Of a stretch of 64,000 bases of DNA, positions 53,501-63,519 are shown piece after piece. The stretch's first letter is position 1, and each line of letters opens with the position of its first letter. Both the position numbers and the translations under genes were made by a program. The DNA comes from an uncultured Geobacter sp. (GTDB lineage: Bacteria; Desulfobacterota; Desulfuromonadia; Geobacterales; CAIOGM01). The notes under the pieces are model-generated. The model was not told the origin of the DNA, searched no databases, and saw only the letters and a list, made by a program, of their open reading frames with translations. The stretch spans positions 1 to 64,000 of the forward strand of contig CAIUWK010000010.1 in the NCBI GenBank assembly GCA_903902855.1, given 5' to 3'.

Positions 53501-56243
53501 TAAGATAATCAACCCCGGCAATCCCTGTCGTGTAACAATATCCCAGCCATGAGACCTGTACCGGAGCCGGCTTGTGTGACAGAAGCGTCAGTCTGTTATC
53601 TCCGGTGTGACCGGATAGGTCAACCAGGATATCGATGCGATCCCGACGGATCATTCCCGCAACCTGACAGTCATTCTGTCCCGCGATCAAACGCCAGTAG
53701 TCCGAGCCCTTCTTTAATTCGACGGTAACTTCGTCTTCACGATAACTGTTGCTATAGCAGAAAATCTCGAACTGATCTCTGTCATGACAGATCAGGGCCG
53801 GGCGAAGAAACGTGCCAACCGGATGACGGTGAAAATCGGAGGAGACATAGCCGATGCGAAGTTTACGCGTACTGTTGGTGTCGACAGGTCCCAGCCATGG
53901 TAAACCGACACCGTGAGACGTTCCCCATAGACACGCTTCCCGGGACAATTCCTCCTGACAAGCGTCTGGAAGATAATTGAGCGACATGAGCAGTGCCGAA
54001 TGGTCGGAAGGGTTCTCCACACCGTCGGAAAGGGCTCGCCTGATAAGATCAGCCGCACGCCCGGTTTCACACAAACCCAGGAGTACGGAACCAAGTCGAA
54101 ACATGAGCCCTGAATTATTCTTATCAAGAGTAAGGGCCTTGCGATAGCAGGTTACAGCACGGGTGACAAGTCCGGCCTCCTGGTACGCTTCACCCGCCTG
54201 CAACCAGCAGTGGGAAGATGATGGTGTCCGCACTGCTTCTTCGTAATAGAGTTTCGTTGCTTCCGCGTACTCTCCGGCGGCGAGAAGCGCCGCCCCCAGG
54301 TTGGGACGCCCTTCCGCCAGGGTCGGTTCGAGCTCAAAAGCACGACGGCAAGCAGCCACCGCGTCGTGGTAACGACCACACTCCTTCAGAGCGTTACCCA
54401 GATTAGTCCATCCCTTGGCGTGACCGGGATTGATGGTTACGGCTTTCCTGAAACAATCCAAGGCCTCATCTCGTCGTCCCTGCCTGAACAGAGCGATACC
54501 GAGATCGCTCCAGAGTTCAGCCCCCTCGGGATTGCACTCCAGGGCGATGCGTAATCTCCGCTCAGCATCTTCCAACTCTCCGGAATTCAATGAATCAAGA
54601 CCTGCCCGATGGCTCTCAAGATCAGCCTCCTTGGGAGTGCCCGGCGAAGAGAGAGCACACCATTTCCGCCAAATAGTTCTGAGACTATGCTCCATCTCAC
54701 GGCTGAATCGATCAGCATCACAGAGTGGCGATGCCGCCATTTTTGCCCGTAATGTAGCACGAAGCAGAGTCAGGTGATCCCGATCGGCGGCAAGTACTGC
54801 GGCCCGCTGCACATATTCATCAGGGGTAGTGGCAATGCAGCACTCCAGCCCGACTCGTGTGAGAATGTCGGCACCGACTCGGGCCGCGGGTCGCTCGCCG
54901 GCCAAGGTCACCACCGGAACTCCCATCCAGAGAGCCTCGCAGGTGGTGGTTGTCCCGTTATAGGGAAAGGTGTCCAGTGCAATATCCACCCTGCCGTAGC
55001 AGTTCAGGTGTTCTTCGAAAGATCCGGTCTGCCCCACAAGGATGAGCCTTGTCGTCTCTCCACCAAGTCGTCGGAAGATTCGGACGAATCGGGACGACAC
55101 CTCGGCATCGTCGAATGATCTGTTTTTAAGCAACAGGGAGGAACCGGGAACGCTCGCAAGAAGCTTGACCCAGAGAGATATAACCTCGTGCCCGATCTTG
55201 GCAAAATTATTAAATGAGCCGAAAGTTATGCTTCCTGTCTCCCGATATGAGATCGAATCGATTTCAGGAGACTCTGATGGCGGGGTGTAACAGAGGAAAC
55301 CGCCGGGAAGCCTGAGCAGACGTTCGGAATACCAGGAATCGGCACTACCCTGCGGATCGGCGATCTCATCGCTAATCCTATAGTCCATGGCGGAAAGACC
55401 GGTGGTGCCTGGATACCCCAGCCAGGTGACCTGAAGAGGTGACGGTTTGAGCGCAAACAGTCCGATGCGCTCCCCGGCGGAGTGCCCTGCCAGGTCGATC
55501 AGGATATCAATCCGGTCGTTTCGTATCAGGTCCGCAAGCTCAGCGTTACTCATCCCCCCGCAGCACCGCCACCTCCCAACCATTCCCTGTAATCGGCGGG
55601 TGACTTCGTCCGCTTGGGGCATATCTGCATAGCAGGTCAGATCCAGGACGTTACGGTCGTAGCTCTTCAGCCAGGATTCCAAAAAAAAGGCAACGGGATG
55701 GAACAGCAGGTCGCCTGATACCAGCCCGATCCGCAGTCGCCGTTCCGGATGAGGCGTTAAGGTCCAGACTTTAGAGGAATTACAATGGCAGGGAGAAAGC
55801 ATCGGTTCCAATCCCCGGCTTTCAGCAAGAAGTTCGTCCCCCTTCACACCGTAGAGATAGTGGAGAGCCATGAGCAGATTAGATCCTGCCACGACAAAAT
55901 TGTGATCAAGAGAAATCGCTCTTCTGAAGGCGCGTACGGCGCTCCGGATTCGCCCCTGAAAGATCGCAACTGAACCAAGGTTATTCCACGTCTGTGGTAA
56001 ACAGGATTTAAAGCGCAGTGACTGGTGTAAAGCGGATCGCGCCTCCTGAAGCCGACCCGTTTCCAGAAGATGATACCCGAGGTTGCACCATGTCTCCGCA
56101 TGGTCGCTTTGGAGTTGCACTGCTCTTCGGAATGACTCAATCGCCCCGTCGTGGTCACCTATTTCCCCGCGGGAGATTCCTCTGCCAAATTCGATCTCGA
56201 AAGAGTGTTTCATGCCTTGCATCATATTTTGATTATCCGTCAC
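50520..56243 (-). CDS. Giant protein: three TPR plus SPINDLY/OGT modules and a C-terminal methyltransferase
   Basis: This single 1907-residue frame contains three tandem modules, each TPR repeats followed by a GT41 O-GlcNAc-transferase domain. OGT domains lie near residues 170-530, 795-1150 and 1350-1710, with TPRs before each. All keep the conserved His (FHPVAF, RHPVGT, HHPVGY), the Lys in GSFNN..K and the UDP-binding segment DTFPYNGTTTTCEALWMGVP (DTFPFTGGLTTCEA in module 2). A class I methyltransferase with SHVLEHF and GGSLHVSVPDLDV fills about 1730-1907. I prefer a GTG start at 56243 because GAGG lies six bases before it; a TTG four codons upstream is the alternative. It is separated from pilA-C by an intrinsic terminator. 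Target proteins are unknown; pilin or other exported proteins are possible. Confidence 0.9.
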   Translation of the reverse strand: MTDNQNMMQGMKHSFEIEFGRGISRGEIGDHDGAIESFRRAVQLQSDHAETWCNLGYHLLETGRLQEARSALHQSLRFKSCLPQTWNNLGSVAIFQGRIRSAVRAFRRAISLDHNFVVAGSNLLMALHYLYGVKGDELLAESRGLEPMLSPCHCNSSKVWTLTPHPERRLRIGLVSGDLLFHPVAFFLESWLKSYDRNVLDLTCYADMPQADEVTRRLQGMVGRWRCCGGMSNAELADLIRNDRIDILIDLAGHSAGERIGLFALKPSPLQVTWLGYPGTTGLSAMDYRISDEIADPQGSADSWYSERLLRLPGGFLCYTPPSESPEIDSISYRETGSITFGSFNNFAKIGHEVISLWVKLLASVPGSSLLLKNRSFDDAEVSSRFVRIFRRLGGETTRLILVGQTGSFEEHLNCYGRVDIALDTFPYNGTTTTCEALWMGVPVVTLAGERPAARVGADILTRVGLECCIATTPDEYVQRAAVLAADRDHLTLLRATLRAKMAASPLCDADRFSREMEHSLRTIWRKWCALSSPGTPKEADLESHRAGLDSLNSGELEDAERRLRIALECNPEGAELWSDLGIALFRQGRRDEALDCFRKAVTINPGHAKGWTNLGNALKECGRYHDAVAACRRAFELEPTLAEGRPNLGAALLAAGEYAEATKLYYEEAVRTPSSSHCWLQAGEAYQEAGLVTRAVTCYRKALTLDKNNSGLMFRLGSVLLGLCETGRAADLIRRALSDGVENPSDHSALLMSLNYLPDACQEELSREACLWGTSHGVGLPWLGPVDTNSTRKLRIGYVSSDFHRHPVGTFLRPALICHDRDQFEIFCYSNSYREDEVTVELKKGSDYWRLIAGQNDCQVAGMIRRDRIDILVDLSGHTGDNRLTLLSHKPAPVQVSWLGYCYTTGIAGVDYLISDSDTTLPGEERYYSEQVIRLPNSRFCYLAPQFIPDVESLPAQENGIITFGSFNNPVKINDEVMAAWAGVLHAVPGSRLILKGKSFKSSQVRRKYRRVFALHDIDHSRIEFRESSPHFLMMTEYGDVDIALDTFPFTGGLTTCEALWMGVPVVTLRGDTPISRQSASFLRLVGMGELIAETVVEYVEIARRLAESPLHLADIRESLRSRMASSPLCDGTQFAQDLESVYRAMWHEKLITTERSDSGSIDGALNLAATLFERKHFAQAKEVYGDILMREPEHSRALHGLGMVLFRLGKTDNGIALLEKAVQAQSDYKDAHFNLAALYKKVNRLSAAEESYRRVIDLDPANITAVSNLAGVLCNMGRAEESITLFRRAATEQPELQSAHTGHLLSINYSSLVSVEDVFREHLAWGSGQEKKSKPFRRWRVSPDETKKLKIGYVSADFGHHPVGYFIVNPLRFRDRSRMDVYCYSNRNVDDDLTSYLKEQCDAWRPIHGISDEDVVTLIRKDRIDILVDLSGHTGDNRLGVFARRAAPIQVSWLGYPNSTGLSRIQYRFTDGVADPLGASDHLHTEELVRLPGGFLSFFPPPDSPAIPPLPALTNGYLTFGSFNNLAKVTPEVVAVWSRILRELPLSRIIIKRSSFHDHATRDYFRGMFVDNGVEQERVELLPSTDTHSEHLKIYDAIDIALDTFPYNGTTTTCEALWMGVPVVALRGDRHAGRVGASILSRVGLDEFVAEDMDAYVSTIVALAQNHDRLAFLRGTLRDRMAVSPLCDGPGFCRILENAYREMWKKWCRSAEVSAVRSVAVEPDISRERRLHIGGTVRKKGWEILNAVPAECVDYLGDASDLSRFADNTFTEMYASHVLEHFDYQYRLLPVLKEWFRVLTPGGSLHVSVPDLDVFVRLWADQEQVTSQDRFFIMQMMFGGHVDVYDYHYVGFNSEILCKFLEDAGFREIRKVPGFDVFKDTSEMKFKGEKISLNMVGRKPSSSEG

Positions 56244-56253
56244 TGACAACCTC

Positions 56254-56284
56254 AAAAAAAAAGGGTTGAGTAACTCAACCCTTT
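56254..56284 (-). terminator. Intrinsic terminator between pilA-C and the giant transferase gene
   Basis: AAAGGGTTGA (56260-56269) and TCAACCCTTT (56275-56284) pair perfectly around GTAAC. On the minus strand the hairpin runs straight into a further six T. It lies 25 bases after the pilA-C stop and only 11 bases before the GTG of the giant gene. Confidence 0.9.
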
Positions 56285-56309
56285 CTCAGTGGTGCTATGC
56301 AACTAAAAA

Positions 56310-56642
56310 TCACAACGATGTGAAACCGCTTGGAACAGAATCAGTGGCATTAGTAGGTGCAGTTACACCAGAGAGAGTTCCCTTGGTCTTGGTCCCATAA
56401 TACAGCCTCGGGTCGGCATTGTTGGTGAAGTAGACCTTATCTCCCTGGAGGTGACCGGCTTGACAAGCGTAAGCCGAGTCAGTGGAAGTCACGGCAATCT
56501 GCACATTGTTTGATGGAGAAAATGATCCGCCACCCAGACTGAGAACACCGCTTATTGTCGAACCATTGGCAGCGTATGCCGTTCCGCACGCCATGACCAT
56601 GGCCACCACAAAGCATATCTTAATCATTAATTTCTTATCCAT
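56310..56642 (-). CDS. PilA-C, secreted partner of geopilin (Spc-like)
   Basis: The 110-residue product has a signal peptide (cleavage likely after TAYA, residue 24) and a small Ser/Thr-rich beta domain (ISGVLSLGGGSFSPSNNVQI, CQAGHLQGDKVYFTNNADPR). In Geobacter the pilin is split: PilA-N has the helix and PilA-C the globular part, and the two assemble together; the partner was earlier called short pilin chaperone. The position 23 bases after pilA-N and the size fit that model. AAAGGAG lies upstream of the ATG at 56642. One Cys remains after processing (near residue 60). Confidence 0.88.
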   Translation of the reverse strand: MDKKLMIKICFVVAMVMACGTAYAANGSTISGVLSLGGGSFSPSNNVQIAVTSTDSAYACQAGHLQGDKVYFTNNADPRLYYGTKTKGTLSGVTAPTNATDSVPSGFTSL

Positions 56643-56665
56643 TGTATATCTCCTTTCAAAAATAA

Positions 56666-56878
56666 TTAGTAAGACGGATATTTCTGATTGTCGGCAGCGG
56701 CGGATTCCATCTGGGTCTTGAAGTTCCGAATGTCGCTGGAGGCTGCGGAGTTGTATCCCTTGGTCCGGTAGGCCGAGAACTGCGGGATGGCGATGGCCGC
56801 CAAGATGCCGATGATCGCCACGACGATCAGCAACTCGATGAGGGTGAAACCTTTTCTGTTCCTGAGTTTGATCAACAT
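56666..56878 (-). CDS. pilA: Type IV pilin, short geopilin PilA-N
   Basis: The 70-residue prepilin has the leader MLIKLRNRKG cleaved by PilD before FTLIELLIVVAIIGILAAIA, leaving a 60-residue mature protein with Phe1 and Glu5. It matches G. sulfurreducens PilA closely (IPQFSAYR.K.YNSAASSD). Mature aromatics are F24, Y27, Y32, F43, Y57 and Y60; position 51, Phe in G. sulfurreducens, is Ala here. The start at 56878 is chosen because GGAG is seven bases away; the ATG at 56884 is too close to it. The gene is driven by a sigma-54 promoter and followed by pilA-C. Confidence 0.95.
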   Translation of the reverse strand: MLIKLRNRKGFTLIELLIVVAIIGILAAIAIPQFSAYRTKGYNSAASSDIRNFKTQMESAAADNQKYPSY

Positions 56879-56946
56879 AGTCATTCTCCTTTCTCTGGTG
56901 TTGTGCCCCGCCTTCAGGCATTGGTTATGTGGTTACTTTTTCAAAT

Positions 56947-56961
56947 GCAACCCACGTGCCA
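56947..56961 (-). promoter_or_regulatory. Sigma-54 (RpoN) promoter of pilA
   Basis: On the minus strand the sequence TGGCACGTGGGTTGC matches the -24/-12 consensus TGGCAC-N5-TTGC perfectly. It lies about 69 bases before the pilA start codon. PilA of G. sulfurreducens is known to be RpoN- and PilR-dependent, which agrees. Confidence 0.92.
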
Positions 56962-57044
56962 ACAAACTACCCCTCGAAAAATCGATGTTTTCTACTGATT
57001 CATCAAGCCCCACCCACAAAAAGGACTTTTTTGGGCACACTAAA

Positions 57045-57061
57045 GTGACAATTTTTGTCAC
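57045..57061. promoter_or_regulatory. Candidate activator-binding palindrome upstream of pilA
   Basis: GTGACAATTTTTGTCAC has perfect 7-base arms and a 3-base centre, and sits about 110-120 bases upstream of the expected pilA transcription start. That is a usual distance for a sigma-54 enhancer site. The arms contain TGTC, the core reported for PilR sites in Pseudomonas. PilR binding here is inference. Confidence 0.55.
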
Positions 57062-57279
57062 AACACCGAAACATAAGAACCATACCGGCAACAAAAAACC
57101 GGGAATGGCGCGCCCATATGGTTAATTTTTTCACACGATACTCCACCTTGACGAATAAGTCACTACAAATTTTAATCACTCTACAAATAAGCGTGACAGA
57201 GGAAAAGGTAAAAGATGTCGGCGGCAGTATAGGTGCAAAGTGGGAGATGACGAGACTACCTGAATGACTGCATAAACAG
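57062..57279. other. Gene-free, AT-rich region upstream of pilA
   Basis: Together with 56885-57061 this makes the largest gene-free stretch of the window (about 450 bases). Apart from the sigma-54 promoter, the palindrome and the terminator listed separately, I see AT-rich sequence with no convincing open frame. It is unlike the repeat-filled gaps elsewhere. Confidence 0.6.
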
Positions 57280-57309
57280 GAAAGGGACGGCTTTTCGGCC
57301 ATCCCTTTC
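57280..57309 (-). terminator. Hairpin terminator after the DUF1858 gene
   Basis: GAAAGGGACGGC (57280-57291) pairs with GCCATCCCTTTC (57298-57309) around a 6-base loop. The one non-Watson-Crick position becomes a G-U pair only in minus-strand RNA, which supports that direction. The T-run beyond it is weak. It isolates the pilA promoter region from the gene group to the right. Confidence 0.65.
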
Positions 57310-57334
57310 ATCACTCACATCTAGATAAGAGCTA

Positions 57335-57535
57335 TCAACCCAATGTCTTGTACAGATCTTGGACCAACTCGTCCACTTTGATCCCGTGGGCGTTGCACCC
57401 TTGCTCCAGGGTCTCATTCTGCGCGCCCATACAACCGACGCAGCCAAGGTTGTAGCTTCTGAGCACCTCGACGGACTTGGGATAACTGCGCATCAGTTCA
57501 AAAAAGGTCATATCCTTGCTGATTGTCTGGCTCAT
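57335..57535 (-). CDS. DUF1858 domain protein
   Basis: The 66-residue product is a single DUF1858 domain: MSQTISKDMTFFELMRSYPK, then the redox-type motif LGCVGCMGAQNETLEQGCNA and a C-terminal helix. DUF1858 proteins carry a CxxC pair and are often found with hybrid cluster or Fe-S proteins in anaerobes. The start at 57535 has AAGGA nearby. It follows greA on the same strand, with a gap of about 45 bases. Confidence 0.85.
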   Translation of the reverse strand: MSQTISKDMTFFELMRSYPKSVEVLRSYNLGCVGCMGAQNETLEQGCNAHGIKVDELVQDLYKTLG

Positions 57536-57579
57536 GGCGTTCCTTTCAACGGTTGGTGGTACGTCGTGTGAAGTTGCGA

Positions 57580-58056
57580 TCATTCGTAGCGGATTTCTAC
57601 AACCTCGTACTCCTTGATCCCCGAGGGGACCTTGGCCTTGACGGTATCATCAAGCTTATGCCCGATGAGGGCCTTCCCCACCGGCGAGGTACAGGAAATC
57701 TTGCCGATCTTGATGTCCGCCTCATCCTCCCCCACGATCTTGTAGGTCACTTCCTCGTCGTTGGCGGTATCGTAGAGGGTAACAGTGGCGCCGAAAACAA
57801 CCTTATCCGGCTTCAGATTGGACAGGTCCACCACATAGGCCCGGGCAATCTTGTCGGAGATCTCTTGTATCCGACCTTCGGTGAAGGACTGTTTCTGTTT
57901 GGCTGCGTCATATTCGGCATTCTCCGAGAGATCACCATGGGCACGAGCCTCAGCAATATCCTGAATCACCCGCGGCCGTTCCTCACGTATGAGACGTTTC
58001 AACTCTTCCTGGAGAAATTCGTAACTCTCTTTAGTCAATGGTATGGAATGAGACAT
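57580..58056 (-). CDS. greA: Transcription elongation factor GreA
   Basis: GreA rescues backtracked RNA polymerase by stimulating transcript cleavage. The 158-residue protein has the N-terminal coiled coil with ARAHGDLSENAEYDAAKQ (acidic tip DLSENAEYD) and the C-terminal FKBP-like domain with SPVGKALIGHKLDD. Length and motifs are those of the family. GGAG lies about ten bases upstream. The gene is followed by DUF1858 and preceded by a small periplasmic protein gene. Confidence 0.96.
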   Translation of the reverse strand: MSHSIPLTKESYEFLQEELKRLIREERPRVIQDIAEARAHGDLSENAEYDAAKQKQSFTEGRIQEISDKIARAYVVDLSNLKPDKVVFGATVTLYDTANDEEVTYKIVGEDEADIKIGKISCTSPVGKALIGHKLDDTVKAKVPSGIKEYEVVEIRYE

Positions 58057-58076
58057 TTTACCAACTGCTCCTCATC

Positions 58077-58454
58077 TTATTTTTTACTTTTAGCGGATGG
58101 TGTTACCTTACAAGGATACGTATTGACCAGCGTGGATATTACGGCAATTTCAATAGTTGTATCGTCTTTGACATAGGTGACGCTCTTGCTGAGAATCATC
58201 TCCAAAAACTGGGTGTAATTCCCCTTACGCAGAAAACGTTCCTGGTCCGGCATACAGAAAAGCGGTTGCTCGCCTCTGGCCTCCAGGACGTCGTTGGCAT
58301 TGAAGATGCCGTGGATATAGCCGCGAAGATAAATTTCTATCTGAGCTTTCTGCTGAGGAACATCCTTTTTGGAGCGGTACTCACTGATCTTCATCGCTTG
58401 GGACGACCCTGAGGCCACCAAGAGGAGCGCGACGACGGTTAACAGAATTTTCAC
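58077..58454 (-). CDS. Small periplasmic protein, Rap1a/Tai-like
   Basis: The 125-residue product has a signal peptide (cleavage likely after SQA near residue 20). The mature domain has two Cys (PLFCMPD and NTYPCKV) in the pattern seen in Rap1a/Tai family proteins, some of which are immunity proteins for type VI amidase effectors. No effector gene is adjacent, so I do not assign immunity. It starts with GTG at 58454, with AAAGGA seven bases upstream. It lies between carB and greA. Confidence 0.7.
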   Translation of the reverse strand: MKILLTVVALLLVASGSSQAMKISEYRSKKDVPQQKAQIEIYLRGYIHGIFNANDVLEARGEQPLFCMPDQERFLRKGNYTQFLEMILSKSVTYVKDDTTIEIAVISTLVNTYPCKVTPSAKSKK

Positions 58455-58507
58455 GATACCATCCTTTAATTGACGGTATGTATACCATCAAAAAAATTAC
58501 AAGGGAA

Positions 58508-61778
<3,271 letters not shown>

Positions 61779-61786
<8 letters not shown>

Positions 61787-61886
61787 ATGAAAACAACTCC
61801 TTCAGGTAGTTAACGAAAAATAAAAAAACAGCCCCTGCCATACAGAGACCGGCCCAGAGGAAATCGAGCTTCACCGGCTGCCCCAT
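61779..61886 (-). CDS. Small membrane protein overlapping the carB start, putative
   Basis: An open frame of 35 codons starts [20 protein letters not shown] and contains one hydrophobic helix (about 8-26) followed by [10 protein letters not shown]. Its TAA lies within the first codons of carB (8-base overlap), a typical coupled arrangement. The ribosome binding site is weak. It fills a gap that otherwise contains nothing. Coding is inferred from length, composition and overlap; I cannot name a family. Confidence 0.5.
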
Positions 61887-61928
61887 ATACCAGATCAATA
61901 TCGGAGAGGATCAGCAGACAAACCGTTC

Positions 61929-62405
61929 TCACCCGGGAGAGCCGATCCCGGTCAACTCAGCCAGCAACTTCTTGAGGGATTCGGCGTGCTCCCGGTCGTG
62001 CGCCATCATGGCCTCAAACATCTTGCGGTGCTCTTCGTCGGAGTAGACCAGGACCTTCTCCAGATGAAAACCGGCAAGCTCTTCTTCAAGAGTTATGGCC
62101 GCTTCCAGCGCCCTCACCAGATCGGGAGGATTGACGGTGAACTCCCGACGCAGGGCTCTGACTCTTTCCAATTCCATGCCGGAGCTGTTACGCTCCCGGG
62201 AGGGGACCACAAGCATCTCCTCCAGCAGCTTTTCCGCCAAGAGGAATTGGCTTTCGTGATTCTCTTCCTCAAGGGCGGTCTTCTTCCAGAGGGTCGAGGC
62301 GCGCCGATCATCACGAAAGAGGTCGCTGAACCAGTGATACAGTTCGGCACACTCTCTCTCGATGGCGGTACAGTTTTTGAGAAGCGCAAGCGTTTTATCA
62401 TTCAT
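61929..62405 (-). CDS. Ferritin-like (rubrerythrin-type) domain protein
   Basis: The 158-residue all-helical product has carboxylate/His motifs of a di-iron four-helix bundle: AIERECAELYHWFSDLF, LEEENHESQFLLAEKLLEE, ITLEEELAGFHLEKVLVYS and MAHDREHAESLKKLL. It lacks the rubredoxin domain of rubrerythrin. A role in peroxide or iron handling is family inference. The start MNDKTLALL at 62405 follows GGGGGAAG. It lies between the radical SAM gene and carB. Confidence 0.82.
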   Translation of the reverse strand: MNDKTLALLKNCTAIERECAELYHWFSDLFRDDRRASTLWKKTALEEENHESQFLLAEKLLEEMLVVPSRERNSSGMELERVRALRREFTVNPPDLVRALEAAITLEEELAGFHLEKVLVYSDEEHRKMFEAMMAHDREHAESLKKLLAELTGIGSPG

Positions 62406-62438
62406 GGCTTCCCCCTTCTTCACCCATCCCGACGGTTG

Positions 62439-63377
62439 TCACTCCTGCACCCACCCATTCTCCAGCCCGGCGGTTTCCAGAGCATCAACCGCCGCCGCAT
62501 ACTCCTCGTCGGTGATCTTTCGACCCAGCTCCGGCAGACCGGTGGCCTCATGGGCCGGAAAATACTGTTTCATGAGTGAGACATGCGTCTCTCGCCCCAG
62601 GTTCCGGGCGATCCAGGGGAGGATCTCCGCACTGCCGTCGGCCCCCTCCGGCAGGACCAGGTGCCGGATGATGAGCCCCTTCAGCGCCACCCCCTCGACA
62701 TCGATTTCCAGATGCCCCACCTGGCGCAGCATCTCCCCCACCGCTGCCCGGTTTGCCTCCCGGTAGCCGGGAGCAGAGGAATAGGAGCGGGCCACCTCAT
62801 CGTCATGGTATTTCATGTCCGGCAGGTAGATCTCCACCACCCCATCCAGCAACTCCAGAGCGTCGACCTTTTCATACCCGCTGGAATTCCAGACCAGAGG
62901 GAGAGTGAATCCTCTCCCCACGACCAGCCAGAGCGCCGCCAGGATCTGCGGCAGGTAGTGGGTCGGGGTGACGAAGTTGACGTTGTGAACCTTCCTCTGT
63001 TGAAGCCGGAGCATCCGACTGGCCAGTTGCAACGGCGTCAACTCTTCGCCATTATCCAGCTGGCTGATGGGAAAATTCTGGCAGAAGCGGCACTTCAGAG
63101 TACATCCCGTGAGAAAAACAGTTCCGGAACCACGGCTCCCCGAGATGGGTGGTTCCTCACCCCGATGCAGGTTGGCCGAGGCGATGCGGGGGCGGAACCC
63201 GGCCCGGCAGAGTCCGGTCTCGCCGGCAATCCGGTCTACTCCGCACTCATGGGGGCAGAGATCACAGTGGCGTAGCCGGTGGTAGGCTGCCCGGGCCCGT
63301 TGCAGGAGTTCGCCGCTCCGGTAGAGAGTCTGAAGCCGTGACTGGTGATTGATGACTGGTGACTCGTGAGTTGTCAT
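62439..63377 (-). CDS. Radical SAM protein, PflA-like activase family
   Basis: The 312-residue product has an N-terminal CDLCPHECGVDR cysteine cluster and the radical SAM motif CTLKCRFCQNFPIS near residue 95, as in PflA-like YjjW/AmmeMemoRadiSam-type activases. It has TPTHYLPQILAAL and LPDMKYHDDEVARSY further on. The target enzyme is unknown. Residues 1-14 (MTTHESPVINHQSR) are encoded by a GACTGGTGA-type repeat phrase, so the start may be an acquired one. No good alternative ATG lies downstream. Confidence 0.85.
   Translation of the reverse strand: MTTHESPVINHQSRLQTLYRSGELLQRARAAYHRLRHCDLCPHECGVDRIAGETGLCRAGFRPRIASANLHRGEEPPISGSRGSGTVFLTGCTLKCRFCQNFPISQLDNGEELTPLQLASRMLRLQQRKVHNVNFVTPTHYLPQILAALWLVVGRGFTLPLVWNSSGYEKVDALELLDGVVEIYLPDMKYHDDEVARSYSSAPGYREANRAAVGEMLRQVGHLEIDVEGVALKGLIIRHLVLPEGADGSAEILPWIARNLGRETHVSLMKQYFPAHEATGLPELGRKITDEEYAAAVDALETAGLENGWVQE
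63335..63376. repeat. Repeat phrase, family H (GACTGGTGATTGAT), at the radical SAM gene's 5' end
   Basis: GACTGGTGATTGATGACTGG followed by TGACTCGTGAGTTGTCAT consists of imperfect 7-base units (GACTGGT, GATTGAT, GACTCGT). It is read in frame as the first codons of the radical SAM gene, including its ATG. Confidence 0.7.
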
Positions 63378-63388
63378 GGCATAAAATC

Positions 63389-63519
63389 CGGGATTGGGGA
63401 CTCGGGACCGGGAAACAGTAAAAACAATTATCAGTGACCGGTCCCAGGTCCCTGGTCCCCGACTTTACCGGTCCCTGGTCCCCGACTTTACCGGTCCCCG
63501 ATCCCGAGTCCCGAGTCCC
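63389..63519. repeat. Degenerate inverted repeat, family A, carA to radical SAM junction
   Basis: CCGGGATTGGGGACTCGGGA with CCGGG (63389-63413) is mirrored by several GGTCCC/GAGTCCC units (63436-63519). Those units include a 23-base direct repeat, GGTCCCTGGTCCCCGACTTT plus ACC, present twice. The right-hand units overlap the 3' end of carA. Confidence 0.85.

Noticed and set aside
50520-56243. Possibility that the giant transferase is three separate genes
   Set aside because: The frame is open for 1907 codons without internal stops or frameshift signs, and the TPR linkers join the modules smoothly.
56310-56921. 203-codon frame joining the pilA region to pilA-C
   Set aside because: Its first half is an out-of-frame reading of pilA; a good ribosome binding site and signal peptide place the true pilA-C start at 56642.
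58077-58454. Type VI immunity function for the Rap1a/Tai-like protein
   Set aside because: No amidase effector or other type VI gene is nearby, and the similarity is judged by eye only.
58472-58489. Hairpin GACGGTATGTATACCATC between carB and the small periplasmic gene
   Set aside because: The T-run lies before, not after, the hairpin on the transcribed strand, so it is not a terminator, and no operator is known with this form.
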